DNA from: Candidatus Edwardsiibacteriota bacterium
GTDB taxonomy: Bacteria; Edwardsbacteria; AC1; EtOH8
Direction of reading: 5' to 3'
DNA: 64,000 bases
Assembly: GCA_020053305.1 (NCBI GenBank)
Contig: JAGVNJ010000064.1
Location: 36,111 to 100,110, forward strand
In this document: positions 51,190 to 60,465 of the stretch, in pieces
Layout: every line of letters begins with the position of its first letter
How positions within the stretch are numbered: the stretch's first letter is position 1
Translations under genes and position numbers: made by a program
Notes under the pieces: model-generated
Seen by the model: only the letters and a program-made list of their open reading frames with translations
Database searches by the model: none
Told to the model about the DNA's origin: nothing

Positions 51190-52062
51190 TTAAAATTCAT
51201 TGAACCACTCAGCATCAACCTCTACATCTTCTATTTGTTTAGTTTTAATGCCAAGTTTTAATTCTTTTAATTTATCACAAAACAATTCTCCATCTATTAA
51301 ATCTATTGGTGGAGCACCATCTCTTGTGGCTTCCTTTATGGCCTCGCGGGTAAAAGTGCCTGTGGTTATAAAAAGACCCTTATCTGCTCTGCCCTGCATT
51401 GCACCACGGAAATCTCTTATTTGGCTGGGTGTTACCGTACCTTTGTATCTTTTACATTGAAAAATAACATGGAAGCTTAACAAACCGCTAATTCGCACAA
51501 TACCTTTTCCGTCAATTCCTCCATCACCCGTTTTGCCAGTTACCTCAACCTGGATAAAACCACTTTCCCGTAATATTCGTTGTGTTAGTTTTTCAAAAGC
51601 GTTAGGTGTTAGCGTGAATAAAACATTAAGTAGTTTTTGTTTCCAATTATCAATTAATTCAATTTGCTCCGGTTCTTCTAAGGCTTTAACAGCGTCTTCT
51701 TTTGTTATGTTTAACTGACCGTCTTTGTTTTTTACGGATTTAACTATCTCTTCAGAATTAATACTATCGGGTGTTATGTCAGCTTTTGCTAAGGACCAAA
51801 CACCCCTTTCGGAATTATTAAGTATACCGTACTTTTTCAAATATGTTCTTGTCCAAGCAAGTCGATATTCCACCTCTGTTTGTGCTCCATCTTCGCTATG
51901 GGGTATTTGCAAAATATCTTCACTTATGTTTTCAATTTCAAAAACCTTTCCGTTTATTTCTTCAATAGAACCTGAGCCACCTAATGCAATCAAGGCCTCG
52001 ACCACTGGTTTCATCAGTATGTCATATGTTGGTAAACCCGCCGGTTGACGTTTGCGTGACAT
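51190..52062 (-). CDS. mrr: Mrr-type restriction endonuclease
   Basis: The start at 52062 (MSRKRQPAGLPTYDILMKPV) has a GAAGGGAG site before it. A longer frame lacks one. The 290-residue product has an N-terminal winged-helix domain (about 1-95, Mrr_N) and a C-terminal Mrr nuclease domain with GDGGIDGKGIVRI, the catalytic QCKRYKG (QxK form), IRDFRGAMQGRADKGLFITT and GAPPIDLIDGELF. Mrr-type enzymes cut methylated foreign DNA. It is distinctly more AT-rich than its neighbours and sits between livH and livM, so it was probably acquired by transfer. Confidence 0.88.
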   Translation of the reverse strand: MSRKRQPAGLPTYDILMKPVVEALIALGGSGSIEEINGKVFEIENISEDILQIPHSEDGAQTEVEYRLAWTRTYLKKYGILNNSERGVWSLAKADITPDSINSEEIVKSVKNKDGQLNITKEDAVKALEEPEQIELIDNWKQKLLNVLFTLTPNAFEKLTQRILRESGFIQVEVTGKTGDGGIDGKGIVRISGLLSFHVIFQCKRYKGTVTPSQIRDFRGAMQGRADKGLFITTGTFTREAIKEATRDGAPPIDLIDGELFCDKLKELKLGIKTKQIEDVEVDAEWFNEF

Positions 52063-52219
52063 ATACGCTCCCTTCAATAATTTGGTATATAAGCAATACA
52101 GACCAAGCAATATTTCATTTTCTCGCAATAACTATTTTTTTGGATTCCCATCTTCATGAGAATGACAAGTTAGCCGCGCTCATTTTGAATTTATTTTTGT
52201 GTGTTTCGTGAGAAATCTC

Positions 52220-52642
52220 TCACTCCACCGTCACCGAATCGCTCAGCATGCTGCTGTCAGGCTGATGTATAAAAATTTCATAGACACCGGGATTTAATGA
52301 CGACACTTTGTACTCTACATCATTATCTTGAAGAGTAGCAAGTACATCAAAAGCACCTTCATTGGCCACATACTTGCCCCATACTGTAAGATTGACACTG
52401 CTTAGTGTTTTTTGGGCTTCAAAATGATCGAACGAATAATTACTATTGCATCCGATGGTGCCGTAAAACTTGATTCTCAGAGTATCGCTATGTGCTATGG
52501 TATCAGGCACGGAGATACTGTCCACTTTCACTACGAAATAGCTGACCTCCGGCTCGGTGATTTCGGTGGTTTTTGTGCAGGACACAAGGATAGTAATAAC
52601 TGATAAAACGGCAAACCAAATGGTTGAATATTTTTTCAACAT
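52220..52642 (-). CDS. Small lipoprotein, unknown
   Basis: The start at 52642 gives MLKKYSTIWFAVLSVITILVSC with a lipobox Cys at 22. A start six codons earlier would lengthen the signal. The mature part (about 118 residues) is a beta-rich domain with no recognised family (PEVSYFVVKVDSISVPD). It lies between the Mrr gene and livH, and is AT-rich like the Mrr gene. Confidence 0.6.
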   Translation of the reverse strand: MLKKYSTIWFAVLSVITILVSCTKTTEITEPEVSYFVVKVDSISVPDTIAHSDTLRIKFYGTIGCNSNYSFDHFEAQKTLSSVNLTVWGKYVANEGAFDVLATLQDNDVEYKVSSLNPGVYEIFIHQPDSSMLSDSVTVE

Positions 52643-52683
52643 ATTAAACCCATTCAACATTTTAAACGTTTAAACTCCGTCTT

Positions 52684-53595
52684 TCAGCTCCTATCCGTCT
52701 TGTTTCCCAGTATCCCCTGCGGCCTCAGTAATAATACCAGTATCAAAATGATGAAGGCATAAACATCCTTGTACTGGGCCGAAAGGTAGCCGGCCCCGAA
52801 GCTCTCGGCCATGCCCAGCAGCAGCCCGCCCAGCATGGCCCCGGGCACCGAGCCGATGCCCCCCACCACCGCGGCGATGAAGGCCTTTAAGCCCGCCACG
52901 TAGCCGATATAAAAATTGACCAGACCGTAATACATGGCCACCAGCACCCCGGCCGCCGCCCCCAGGGCCGAGCCGATCACAAAGGTCAATCTGATCACCC
53001 CGTCCACGTTGACCCCGCACAGCCGGGCCATCCTGGGATCCTGGGACACCGCCCGCATGGCCCGCCCGGTCCTGGTATGGTTTATGAACAGGGCCAGGCC
53101 AAGCATCAGTGCCAATGCGGTGCCGATTATCAGAAATTGGATATGGGAGACCTGGCAGTTCAAAAAACTAAAACCGCCGGAGGTGAAGGAGGAGGAGAAC
53201 AGCAGTTCCTTATGAAAGACCTTGTCCCGGGCTCCCTGGGTGAGCATCACGAAATTCTGCATGAAGATGGAAACCCCCAACGCGCTGATCAGGGGGGACA
53301 GTCGGGAGGCGCTGCGCAGCGGTTTGTAGGCGATCTTCTCGATGGTGGCCCCGTAGGCCGCGGCCACGATCATGGCGAACAAAAGGACCAGCACCGGGGC
53401 GGCCGCCCAGGAATTGAGGCCCCACTGGCTTAAAAAACCCAAAGCGATGATGGCCAGATAGGCCCCCAGCATGTAGATCTCGCCGTGGGCGAAGTTGATG
53501 AACTCCAGGATGCCGTAGACCATGGTGTAGCCCAGGGCTATCAGGGCGTAGATGGAGCCCACCGTCAGGCCGTTTATCAATTGCTGCAAAAACAT
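52684..53595 (-). CDS. livH: Branched-chain amino acid ABC transporter permease
   Basis: The 303-residue permease begins MFLQQLINGLTVGSIYALIALGYTMVYGI, the classic LivH N-terminus. It contains INFAHGEIYMLGAY, GATIEKIAYKPLRSA, MRAVSQDPRMARLCGVNVD and GIGSVPGAMLGGLLLGMAE, with about eight membrane helices. It is the first of the transport genes. A promoter fits at 53631-53659. Confidence 0.93.
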   Translation of the reverse strand: MFLQQLINGLTVGSIYALIALGYTMVYGILEFINFAHGEIYMLGAYLAIIALGFLSQWGLNSWAAAPVLVLLFAMIVAAAYGATIEKIAYKPLRSASRLSPLISALGVSIFMQNFVMLTQGARDKVFHKELLFSSSFTSGGFSFLNCQVSHIQFLIIGTALALMLGLALFINHTRTGRAMRAVSQDPRMARLCGVNVDGVIRLTFVIGSALGAAAGVLVAMYYGLVNFYIGYVAGLKAFIAAVVGGIGSVPGAMLGGLLLGMAESFGAGYLSAQYKDVYAFIILILVLLLRPQGILGNKTDRS

Positions 53596-53630
53596 CAGTG
53601 GAGGATAGAATAGTAAAATATCATTTTTTT

Positions 53631-53659
53631 ATATTACTACAAATTGAGGGTTTCTGCAA
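53631..53659 (-). promoter_or_regulatory. Possible livH promoter
   Basis: The minus strand has TTGCAG at 53659-53654, a 17-base spacer and TAATAT at 53636-53631, about 40 bases before the livH start codon. The hexamers are imperfect (4/6 each). Confidence 0.4.
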
Positions 53660-53864
53660 CACAAAAATGAACACCTCCCCTCTCGTGCCCTTCTTGATCA
53701 AGGAGAGGATTAAGGGGTGGCCTGTCTCTACCAAAGGCAGAATTGTCACCCTGAGGGCACTATAGACTCTGGCAAACCGAACGGGTGACAATTCCATCAT
53801 AAGCACACTTCAGCCCGTGACGCATCATGGCCTCTCAGTGTGACATTTTCTTTAGTAAGACTAA

Positions 53865-53893
53865 AAAGGGCTGCCGGAGTCCGGCAGCCCTTT
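53865..53893 (-). terminator. Intrinsic terminator after pepF
   Basis: AAAGGGCTGCCGG and CCGGCAGCCCTTT form a 13-base-pair stem with a short loop, followed on the minus strand by TTAGTCTTACT. It lies eight bases after the pepF stop codon. Confidence 0.85.
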
Positions 53894-53900
53894 GGTATGG

Positions 53901-55685
53901 TTATTTTGACAGTCTCTTCAGCTCGCTCAACCAGCCCTTGACCACCTCGAAGCTCCCCTGCCAGAATTCCGGCGAGGACATGTCCATCCCCACCTCCTTG
54001 ATGATCCGGTCCGGGCTCTGGGAGCCGCCGTAGGCCAGGATCTTCTCGATCTTGGGCACGAAGGGCCTTCCCTCGTCCTTGTAGCGGGCGAACAGGGCCA
54101 GGGCTAAAAGCTCCCCGAAGTTGTAGGCGTAGCAGTAGAACGGGGTCTGGAAGATGTGGGGTATGTAGGCCCACTCGCTGCGGAATTCCTCGGCCACCTC
54201 CACCGCCGATCCCAGCTGGGAGCGCAGCTGTTTGATGTACAGGTCGCTCAGCTGGTCGGACTTGATTCCTTCGGTGATTCTTTTATGGGCCTGGTTCTCG
54301 AACATCACGAAATATGCCTGGCGGATGACGGTGGCGTAGGAATCGCCCAGCTTCTCCAGCAGCATGGCCCGGCGCTCCTTGTCGGACCTGGCCTGGCTCA
54401 GCAGTTTTTCGAACACCATCAGTTCGGAGATGGTGGAGGCCGTCTCGGCCAGCGGCAGGGTGGTGTGCGACGAGCTGAAGTAGTGCCCCTGGGCGTACAG
54501 GTCGTGAACCCCGTGTCCCAGCTCATGGGCCAGGGTGGACACCGAGGAATTGTTGCCGGTGTAGTTGAGCAGGATGTAGGGGGTGACGCCCGGCGCGATG
54601 TCGGAGCAGAATGCCCCGGTGTCCTTGCCCGGCCGGGGATGGCTGTCGATGTGGTTGGCCCTGAAGATGGACTCGGCCCGCTCGGCGAAGCCCGGCGCAA
54701 AATCGCGGAAGATGTCCAACACCAGCTTTTTGGCCTCCGGCAGCGGCATTTTAGCCTTGGGCGCCTCCAGCGGGGCGAACAGGTCGTAACGCCGCAGTTT
54801 CTTCATCTTCAGCAGTTTGGCCTTGTAGCGGAACAGGTCCTGATATATCCCCACGTTCTGTTGGCAGACCTCCAGCAGGGTGTTGATGGCGGCATCCGGC
54901 ACCCGGTTGTAAAAATTGCGCACCGAGACGGGGTTGGGAAAATTCCTCAGTTTTGCGTCGTTATCCCAGTCCTTGGCCAGCGCCCGGTAGATGACGAACA
55001 GCTTGTCCTCGTTGTCATGGTAGGGTTTGAAGACGGCTTTATAGGCCGCCTCCCGCTCCGCCGCCCTGGCGCTGTAATAGTAATTGCGCACCTGGCCCTG
55101 GACCTTGAATATTTTGGCCTTCTGGCCCTGGGGCTGGAATTTATACTCGAAGCTGTCGGTGATCAGGTTGTACATATCCACCAAGGCCTGGGAACCGGTA
55201 ACGCTCTTGCGGGTGATGAGCCTCTCCTCGCCCTGGCTTAAGGTGTGCTGGGCGGCCGCCCGGTTATAGTTGAATACGTACTCCAGATCCGGCAGTTCGG
55301 CAAACAGCCGGTTGGCGTTGAAGTCGTCCAGCTTCTCCAGGCCCTCCACCGCCAGCCCTTTAAGCCAGTGTTCCAGGGGAAGAATGGCATCGGACAGCTT
55401 GATGCCCAGGTCCTGGGAGCGCGATTTGTACAGCTTGGCGTCCTGCGACTTCAGGTCGGCGTTCTCCCACAGCTCGCCGTAAGAGGATAGCTTGGACAGC
55501 CGTGTTTTGAGATCCTCGCGGAATTCAATGACCTGCTTGAATTCGGCCAGCGACATCTGCGGCTTGAGCAGCTTTATCTGCTCCGTCATCCCGGTGATAT
55601 CCTTTTCGATCCCGGCATAGGTTTCGTCGAATTTTCCCTTGGCCACGATGTCGTTGAGGTTCCATTTTAATTCCTGTCCTGCCAT
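53901..55685 (-). CDS. pepF: Oligoendopeptidase F
   Basis: This M3-family metallopeptidase cleaves short peptides in the cytosol. The zinc motif HELGH lies near residue 385 (STLAHELGHGVHDLYAQGHY), with ETASTISELMVFE downstream. The start chosen is ATG at 55685 (MAGQELKWNLND), which has an AAGGA site eight bases upstream; an in-frame ATG five codons earlier overlaps that site. The resulting 594 residues match the family's 580-610 range. The gene precedes a terminator and follows glgP on the same strand. Confidence 0.93.
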   Translation of the reverse strand: MAGQELKWNLNDIVAKGKFDETYAGIEKDITGMTEQIKLLKPQMSLAEFKQVIEFREDLKTRLSKLSSYGELWENADLKSQDAKLYKSRSQDLGIKLSDAILPLEHWLKGLAVEGLEKLDDFNANRLFAELPDLEYVFNYNRAAAQHTLSQGEERLITRKSVTGSQALVDMYNLITDSFEYKFQPQGQKAKIFKVQGQVRNYYYSARAAEREAAYKAVFKPYHDNEDKLFVIYRALAKDWDNDAKLRNFPNPVSVRNFYNRVPDAAINTLLEVCQQNVGIYQDLFRYKAKLLKMKKLRRYDLFAPLEAPKAKMPLPEAKKLVLDIFRDFAPGFAERAESIFRANHIDSHPRPGKDTGAFCSDIAPGVTPYILLNYTGNNSSVSTLAHELGHGVHDLYAQGHYFSSSHTTLPLAETASTISELMVFEKLLSQARSDKERRAMLLEKLGDSYATVIRQAYFVMFENQAHKRITEGIKSDQLSDLYIKQLRSQLGSAVEVAEEFRSEWAYIPHIFQTPFYCYAYNFGELLALALFARYKDEGRPFVPKIEKILAYGGSQSPDRIIKEVGMDMSSPEFWQGSFEVVKGWLSELKRLSK

Positions 55686-55767
55686 AAACTGTCCTTCCAT
55701 ATATTAGTGATGATAGATTTGAACGCCGAAAACTAATAACCAGCAACTATCAACTAATGCCTATCGC

Positions 55768-58248
55768 CTAATCTATCGGCACCGATTGGGCCTGCCATAT
55801 CTGCTCGGCGTATTCTTTGATCGAGCGGTCGCTGGAGAATTTGCCCATGTGGGCCACGTTGATGATGGCCTTCTCTGTCCATTGGTCGGAATCCTGATAG
55901 GTCCGGCTGACCCGCTCCTGGCATTCCATATAGGAGGCGAAATCGGCCAGCAGCAGGTAGTAGTCGCCCTTGTTCAGCAGGCTGTCCGTTATGGGCTTGA
56001 ACAATCCGGGATCTTCGGGGCAGAAGAAGCCGCCCTCCAGCTGGTCCAGCACCTCCTTCAGCTGGCCGTTGGAGTGATACTGGTTCTTGGGATCGTAGCC
56101 CTTGGCCCTAAGCTGGGATACCTCATCGGCCGTCAGCCCGAAGATGAAGATGTTCTCCTCGCCCACCTCCTCCATGATCTCGATATTGGCCCCGTCCAGG
56201 GTGCCGATGGTCAGGGCTCCGTTCAGGGCGAACTTCATGTTGCCGGTGCCGGAGGCCTCCATTCCGGCGGTGGAGATCTGCTGGGAGAGCTCGGCGGCCG
56301 GCATGATCAGCTCGGCCAGCGACACCCCGTAATTGGCCAGGAACACCACTTTCAGCTTATTGCCGATTTCCGGATCGCTGTTGACCTTGTCGGCCACGCA
56401 GTTGATCAGCTTGATCACCAGCTTGGCCATGAAATAGCCGGGGGCCGCCTTGCCTCCGAAGATGACGGTGCGCGGCACCACCGGGGCCTGGGGGTTCTTT
56501 TTGATCCGGTTGTACCGGGCGATTACCCCCAGCAGGTTCAGCAGCTGTCGCTTGTACTCGTGGAATCTTTTCACCTGGACGTCGAACAGGGAATTGACGT
56601 TGATCTCCTGCCCGTTGTGGGTCCGGATGTATTCCGCCAGGCGGATCTTGTTCTCCCGCTTGATCACCCGCCATTTCTCCCGGAACAGGGAATCTTCGGC
56701 CAGCGGCGCCAATCCTTTCAGCAGGGATAAATCCTTGATCCATTCCGGCCCGATTTTCTTGGTGATCAACTCGGACAGGCCCGGGTTGCATTTCTTCAGC
56801 CAGCGGCGGGGGGTGATGCCGTTGGTCTTGTTGTTGAACTTCCCGGGGAAGAATTCATTGAACTCCGGAAAGACCCTCTCTTTCAGGATACTGGTGTGCA
56901 GCTCGGCCACCCCGTTCACCGAGAAACATCCGGCGATGGCCAGGTGGGCCATCCGCACCTGGGGCTCGGAACCGGCGGAGATTATGGACATGGCTTGTTT
57001 CTTCTGCTGGTCGCCGGGGTATTTCTTCTCCACCGCCTCCATCAACCGGCGGTTGATCTCGCCGATGATCTGCCAGTGGCGGGGCAGCATCCGCTCGATC
57101 ATGGATACCGGCCAGTGCTCCAGGGCCTCGGGCAGCACGGTGTGGTTGGTGTAGGCGAAGACCTTTCCGGTGATGTCCCAGGCCTCCTGCCACTCCAGGC
57201 CCTCCTGGTCCATCAGCAGCCGCATCAGCTCCGGGATGGCGATGGACGGGTGGGTGTCGTTAAGCTGGAAGACCGTCTTCTCGGGAAAAGCCTTCATGTC
57301 GGGCTGGGTCTTCTTGTAGCGCCGGATGGCGTCCTGCAAAGTGGCCGAGACGAAGAAATACTGCTGTTTCAACCTGAGCTCCTTGCCCTGGTAGACGTTG
57401 TCGCTGGGATAGAGCACCCGGGTGATGTTCTCCTTCTGGTTCTTGTCCTCCACCGCCGAGACGTAATCCCCGCTGTTGAAATAACTGAGGTCGAACTCCC
57501 GGGTGGCCTTGGCCGACCACAATCTGAGGGTGTTGACGGTGTCGTTGCCGTGGCCCGGCACCGGGGTGTCGTAGGCCATGGCCATCACCTCCTCTCCGTC
57601 CTGCCACCGGAAGCGGGGCCGTCCGTCCGGCCATTTGTCCACCTCCACCCGGCCGTAGAATTTGACCGGATATAGATGCTCGGGCCGGGGCAACTCCCAA
57701 GGGTTCTGGTATCTCAGCCAGTTGTCTGGCGTCTCCACCTGATAGCCGTTCTGTATCTTCTGCAGGAATATCCCGTATTCGTAGCGGATGCCGTAGCCGT
57801 AGGCCGGCAGGGCATGAAAGGCCATGGAGTCCAGGTAGCAGGCCGCCAGCCGGCCCAGGCCGCCGTTGCCCAGCCCGGCGTCCCATTCGACCTCCATCAT
57901 CTCCTCCAGGTCGAATCCCAGCTCTTCCAGGGCCTTGCGGCAGGCGAAGTCCATCTCCAGGTTGATGATGCTGTTGCCCAGGCTGCGTCCCATCAGGAAT
58001 TCCAGCGACAGGTAGTAGACCCGCTTGGCATCCACCTGGTAATAGCGCTGCTGGGTCCGCACCCAGCGCTCCACCAGCCGGTCCCGGATGGCCAGGGCCA
58101 GGCTCAGGTAGTAGTCGCGCTTGGTGGCCGAGTACTTATCCTTGGCCAGCGAAAAGGCGACGTGATCCAGAAAGGATTTTTTGAGCGATTCCTTGTCTGT
58201 CCCCTGGCGGGTAACCTCGTCGCCTATTTTTATTTTCTTTTCGGGCAT
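55768..58248 (-). CDS. glgP: Glycogen/starch phosphorylase
   Basis: The 826-residue enzyme releases glucose 1-phosphate from alpha-1,4-glucans. Visible family blocks are RVYYLSLEFLMGRSLGNSII, DAGLGNGGLGRLAACYLDSM, YGIRYEYGIF, NDTHPSIAIPELMRLL, and the PLP-lysine block EASGTGNMKFALNGALTIGT followed by LDGANIEI. The length is typical of the GlgP/MalP class. It implies glycogen storage, though no other glycogen gene is in the window. Confidence 0.96.
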   Translation of the reverse strand: MPEKKIKIGDEVTRQGTDKESLKKSFLDHVAFSLAKDKYSATKRDYYLSLALAIRDRLVERWVRTQQRYYQVDAKRVYYLSLEFLMGRSLGNSIINLEMDFACRKALEELGFDLEEMMEVEWDAGLGNGGLGRLAACYLDSMAFHALPAYGYGIRYEYGIFLQKIQNGYQVETPDNWLRYQNPWELPRPEHLYPVKFYGRVEVDKWPDGRPRFRWQDGEEVMAMAYDTPVPGHGNDTVNTLRLWSAKATREFDLSYFNSGDYVSAVEDKNQKENITRVLYPSDNVYQGKELRLKQQYFFVSATLQDAIRRYKKTQPDMKAFPEKTVFQLNDTHPSIAIPELMRLLMDQEGLEWQEAWDITGKVFAYTNHTVLPEALEHWPVSMIERMLPRHWQIIGEINRRLMEAVEKKYPGDQQKKQAMSIISAGSEPQVRMAHLAIAGCFSVNGVAELHTSILKERVFPEFNEFFPGKFNNKTNGITPRRWLKKCNPGLSELITKKIGPEWIKDLSLLKGLAPLAEDSLFREKWRVIKRENKIRLAEYIRTHNGQEINVNSLFDVQVKRFHEYKRQLLNLLGVIARYNRIKKNPQAPVVPRTVIFGGKAAPGYFMAKLVIKLINCVADKVNSDPEIGNKLKVVFLANYGVSLAELIMPAAELSQQISTAGMEASGTGNMKFALNGALTIGTLDGANIEIMEEVGEENIFIFGLTADEVSQLRAKGYDPKNQYHSNGQLKEVLDQLEGGFFCPEDPGLFKPITDSLLNKGDYYLLLADFASYMECQERVSRTYQDSDQWTEKAIINVAHMGKFSSDRSIKEYAEQIWQAQSVPID

Positions 58249-58300
58249 ATCAGTTTGATAATATTGAAAATTGATTTATATGGTTCACACAAAGATACCG

Positions 58301-58325
58301 GGACGGGTTTGAAACCCGCCCCTAC
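58301..58325. repeat. Palindromic spacer repeat, GGGTTTGAAACCC core
   Basis: GGACGGGTTTGAAACCCGCC followed by CCTAC shares its GCCCCTAC end with the elements at 31212 and 31248. A relative lies at 63845-63870. Confidence 0.65.
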
Positions 58326-58361
58326 AATTATTTTCACCTGTTCTAGTATGTTTCTATATGC

Positions 58362-58390
58362 CCTGGATTCCCGATCAGGTCGGGAATGAC
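58362..58390. repeat. GGATTCCCG...CGGGAATGAC inverted repeat
   Basis: CTGGATTCCCGATCAGGTCG followed by GGAATGAC is a member of the GTCATTCC palindromic repeat family. Confidence 0.65.
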
Positions 58391-58509
58391 ACGACGGCCA
58401 GGGCTGTGTAGGATCGGACCAAAATATTTCTAAAATTCTCAGTATCTCTGCGGTTCAAAGAACTGGGAACCCTTTTCGTTTTTTTCGTGTGTTTCGTGGG
58501 CAGGTTCCC

Positions 58510-58537
58510 CTGGATTCCTGCCTTCGCAGGAATGACA
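58510..58537. repeat. GGATTCCTGC...GCAGGAATGAC inverted repeat
   Basis: CTGGATTCCTGCCTTCGCAG followed by GAATGACA is another member of the GTCATTCC palindromic repeat family. Confidence 0.65.
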
Positions 58538-58624
58538 CTACGGCTAGGGTTAGGTGGGATGGAACCCAAATTTTTCTAAAAACTCAGTGGCTCAGTGTCT
58601 CTGTGGCAAAAAACACACCCCGTC

Positions 58625-59929
58625 CTATTCCGCTTTACCGAACATGGCGTCCTCGATATTGTAGGTCCCCCTGCTGGGCGCATTCATGAACCCGTGCCAG
58701 GCGGCCTCGGCGTATTTCCCGCTCTCCAGCACGTAGTACAGCCACTGGTCCACGTAGCGGGGATCCTCCTGGACGAAGCCCGAGCCGATGTGCTCCAGCC
58801 ATTGCTGGTTGAACTTCTCGTGGGCCCCCACCGGCGGGGCGATGATCACCGGCAGGCCCAGAGCGGTGTAGAAGGACATCTCCGAGGGCTTGGTCCACAG
58901 GATGTCGGTGGTCCTCAGTTCCTGGTTGATGATGGAGAAATAGGCCCGCTTGTCTAAGGCGTAGATCACCTTGACCCCCGAGTTGGTCTGGGGATCGATG
59001 CCCAGTTTTTTCAGCTCCTGGTTGAAATACGAGGCCACGTCCAGCCGGGTGCCGGCCACCAGGTTGACCCTGATCTTGCCGGCGCAGATCTTTTTCTGCA
59101 GGGCCTTGACGATGGTGATGCCGATCTCGGTCTGGGCCCCGGCCCCGCCCACCAGGTAGCACAGGGTCAGGGGATGGTTGCTCTTGGTCCTGGATTCGCC
59201 CAAAAATTTCTTCAGCGTCTCGTCATAGACGTTAATGAACTTTTTGTGGGGATCCAGATTGGGCAGCCGCTCGGCCAGGTCCTTTTTCAGAACCTTCTGG
59301 TCCCGGCCCCCGGTGTTCTCCCGGGGCAGGGGAAAGCCGGTCATGATGATCCGGTCCTCGGGCACCCCATACTGCCTTAAGCGGATGGCGGCGTGGCGCG
59401 ACGGGGTCAGGTATTTGATCCTGGTCTGGGCCGGCTTGTCCGTCACCCACACCCGGTTGATATCGGTATCGGTTACTATGCAGTAGACGTCATCCAGCCC
59501 CAGGTAGTCGGCCGCCAGGGCCGGGATGAAATGGGTGGTGACCAGCGGCAGTTTTTCCTTTTTGATATAATCGATCAGGCTGCTGCACAGCCCCCAGCGC
59601 TTGATCAGGCCCTTCACCCGGAGCACGGTCAGATTGGGCCGGGCGTTCACCTTGAAAGGATAGAACGGCGCGATGGCCTGCAGGCTGTCGTAGGCCCCGA
59701 AGATGAACTTGCCGATCCCGGGAATGGCTTTCAGGCGGGAGACCGTCTCGTAGCCGATGCGGCTCCACTGCCAGATGCCCCGCTCCCGTTCCGAGATGAT
59801 CTGGTCGTTGTTGGCGGTGATGATCCGCTCGTTGGCGATCTCGTTCAGGGGGTAGGCGGCCCGCTGGTGGCCGTAGCCCATGTCCACCGAGACCACCCAG
59901 GCCCGTTTGTTTTGATCCTTTGCCGGCAT
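58625..59929 (-). CDS. GT28-type glycosyltransferase-like protein
   Basis: The 434-residue cytosolic protein begins with VVSVDMGYGHQRAAYPLNEI, the N-terminal pattern of the MGDG synthase/MurG-like GT-B group. It has IDYIKKEKLPLVTTHFIPAL, VYCIVTDTDINRVWV, LCYLVGGAGAQTEIG and a C-terminal donor-binding region TKPSEMSFYTALGLPVIIAP with PPVGAHEKFNQQWLE. Donor and acceptor are unknown; a lipid or cell-wall acceptor is typical of the group. It stands between glgP and a repeat-rich spacer. Confidence 0.75.
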   Translation of the reverse strand: MPAKDQNKRAWVVSVDMGYGHQRAAYPLNEIANERIITANNDQIISERERGIWQWSRIGYETVSRLKAIPGIGKFIFGAYDSLQAIAPFYPFKVNARPNLTVLRVKGLIKRWGLCSSLIDYIKKEKLPLVTTHFIPALAADYLGLDDVYCIVTDTDINRVWVTDKPAQTRIKYLTPSRHAAIRLRQYGVPEDRIIMTGFPLPRENTGGRDQKVLKKDLAERLPNLDPHKKFINVYDETLKKFLGESRTKSNHPLTLCYLVGGAGAQTEIGITIVKALQKKICAGKIRVNLVAGTRLDVASYFNQELKKLGIDPQTNSGVKVIYALDKRAYFSIINQELRTTDILWTKPSEMSFYTALGLPVIIAPPVGAHEKFNQQWLEHIGSGFVQEDPRYVDQWLYYVLESGKYAEAAWHGFMNAPSRGTYNIEDAMFGKAE

Positions 59930-60411
59930 ATTTTTCTTTAATAATTTTGGGGTTGTCTGTCATTCCTGCACTTCATTGCATTCAGCATAATCCGCCTAGG
60001 CGGACCAGCAGGAATCCAGTGATTTATTTAACTGCCGAGACGATCAGAGTTTTTTGTCATTCCTGTGCAGACAGGAATCCAGGGTTTTAACCACAAAGCG
60101 CACAAAGCATGCCCTGAGCCTTGCCGAAGGGAACACAAAGGGCACAGAGATTTTTAGCTTTAAATTACGGTCGTCATTCTGAGCCAAGCCCCTTGCTTGC
60201 CAAGTCGAAGAATCCGGTTTAACCACCAAGGCACTAAGATTTCTTATTTTTACAATGTTGCCGTCTACTGAATACTGTATACCAAATACTGCAGCCAGTC
60301 TTTAGGCTTTAAACTTGTTTTGCGCCACGCCCCACGCCAGTGTTAATGTTACAATAATTAGGCCCGGACTGCAATAACAAAGTGGAGCAATTTTTTCTGT
60401 GAATATCAATA
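59930..60411. other. Repeat-rich spacer downstream of the surface propeller gene
   Basis: No gene is seen. Copies of GTCATTCCTG...CAGGAATCCAG occur at 59958-60018 (interrupted) and 60055-60083. A CCTGAGCCTTGCCGAAGGGA repeat lies near 60110, an AACCACCAAGGCACTAAG phrase near 60220, and TACTGAATACTGTATACC near 60265. Confidence 0.6.
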
Positions 60412-60442
60412 TAAAAAGCCCCGCCAAAGGCGGGGCTTTTTC
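60412..60442 (-). terminator. Intrinsic terminator of the surface propeller gene
   Basis: AAAGCCCCGCC and GGCGGGGCTTT form an 11-base-pair stem with a three-base loop; the minus strand continues with TTTATATTG. It lies 24 bases after the stop codon of the gene at 60466. A near-identical hairpin lies upstream at 63804-63831. Confidence 0.85.
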
Positions 60443-60465
60443 GCTTAAACTGCCTTAATCCGAGA

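Larger units (their letters stand above)
53596..53900. other. livH upstream spacer
   Basis: No gene is seen. The stretch contains the livH promoter (53631-53659), a possible degraded repeat with CACCCTGAGGGCAC near 53748-53761, and the pepF terminator at 53865-53893. Confidence 0.5.
58249..58624. other. Repeat-rich spacer upstream of glgP
   Basis: No gene is seen. It contains the palindromic repeat at 58301-58325, two GGATTCC...GGAATGAC inverted repeats (58362-58390 and 58510-58537) and two CTCAGTGTCTCTGTGG-type phrases (near 58436 and 58590). Confidence 0.55.
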
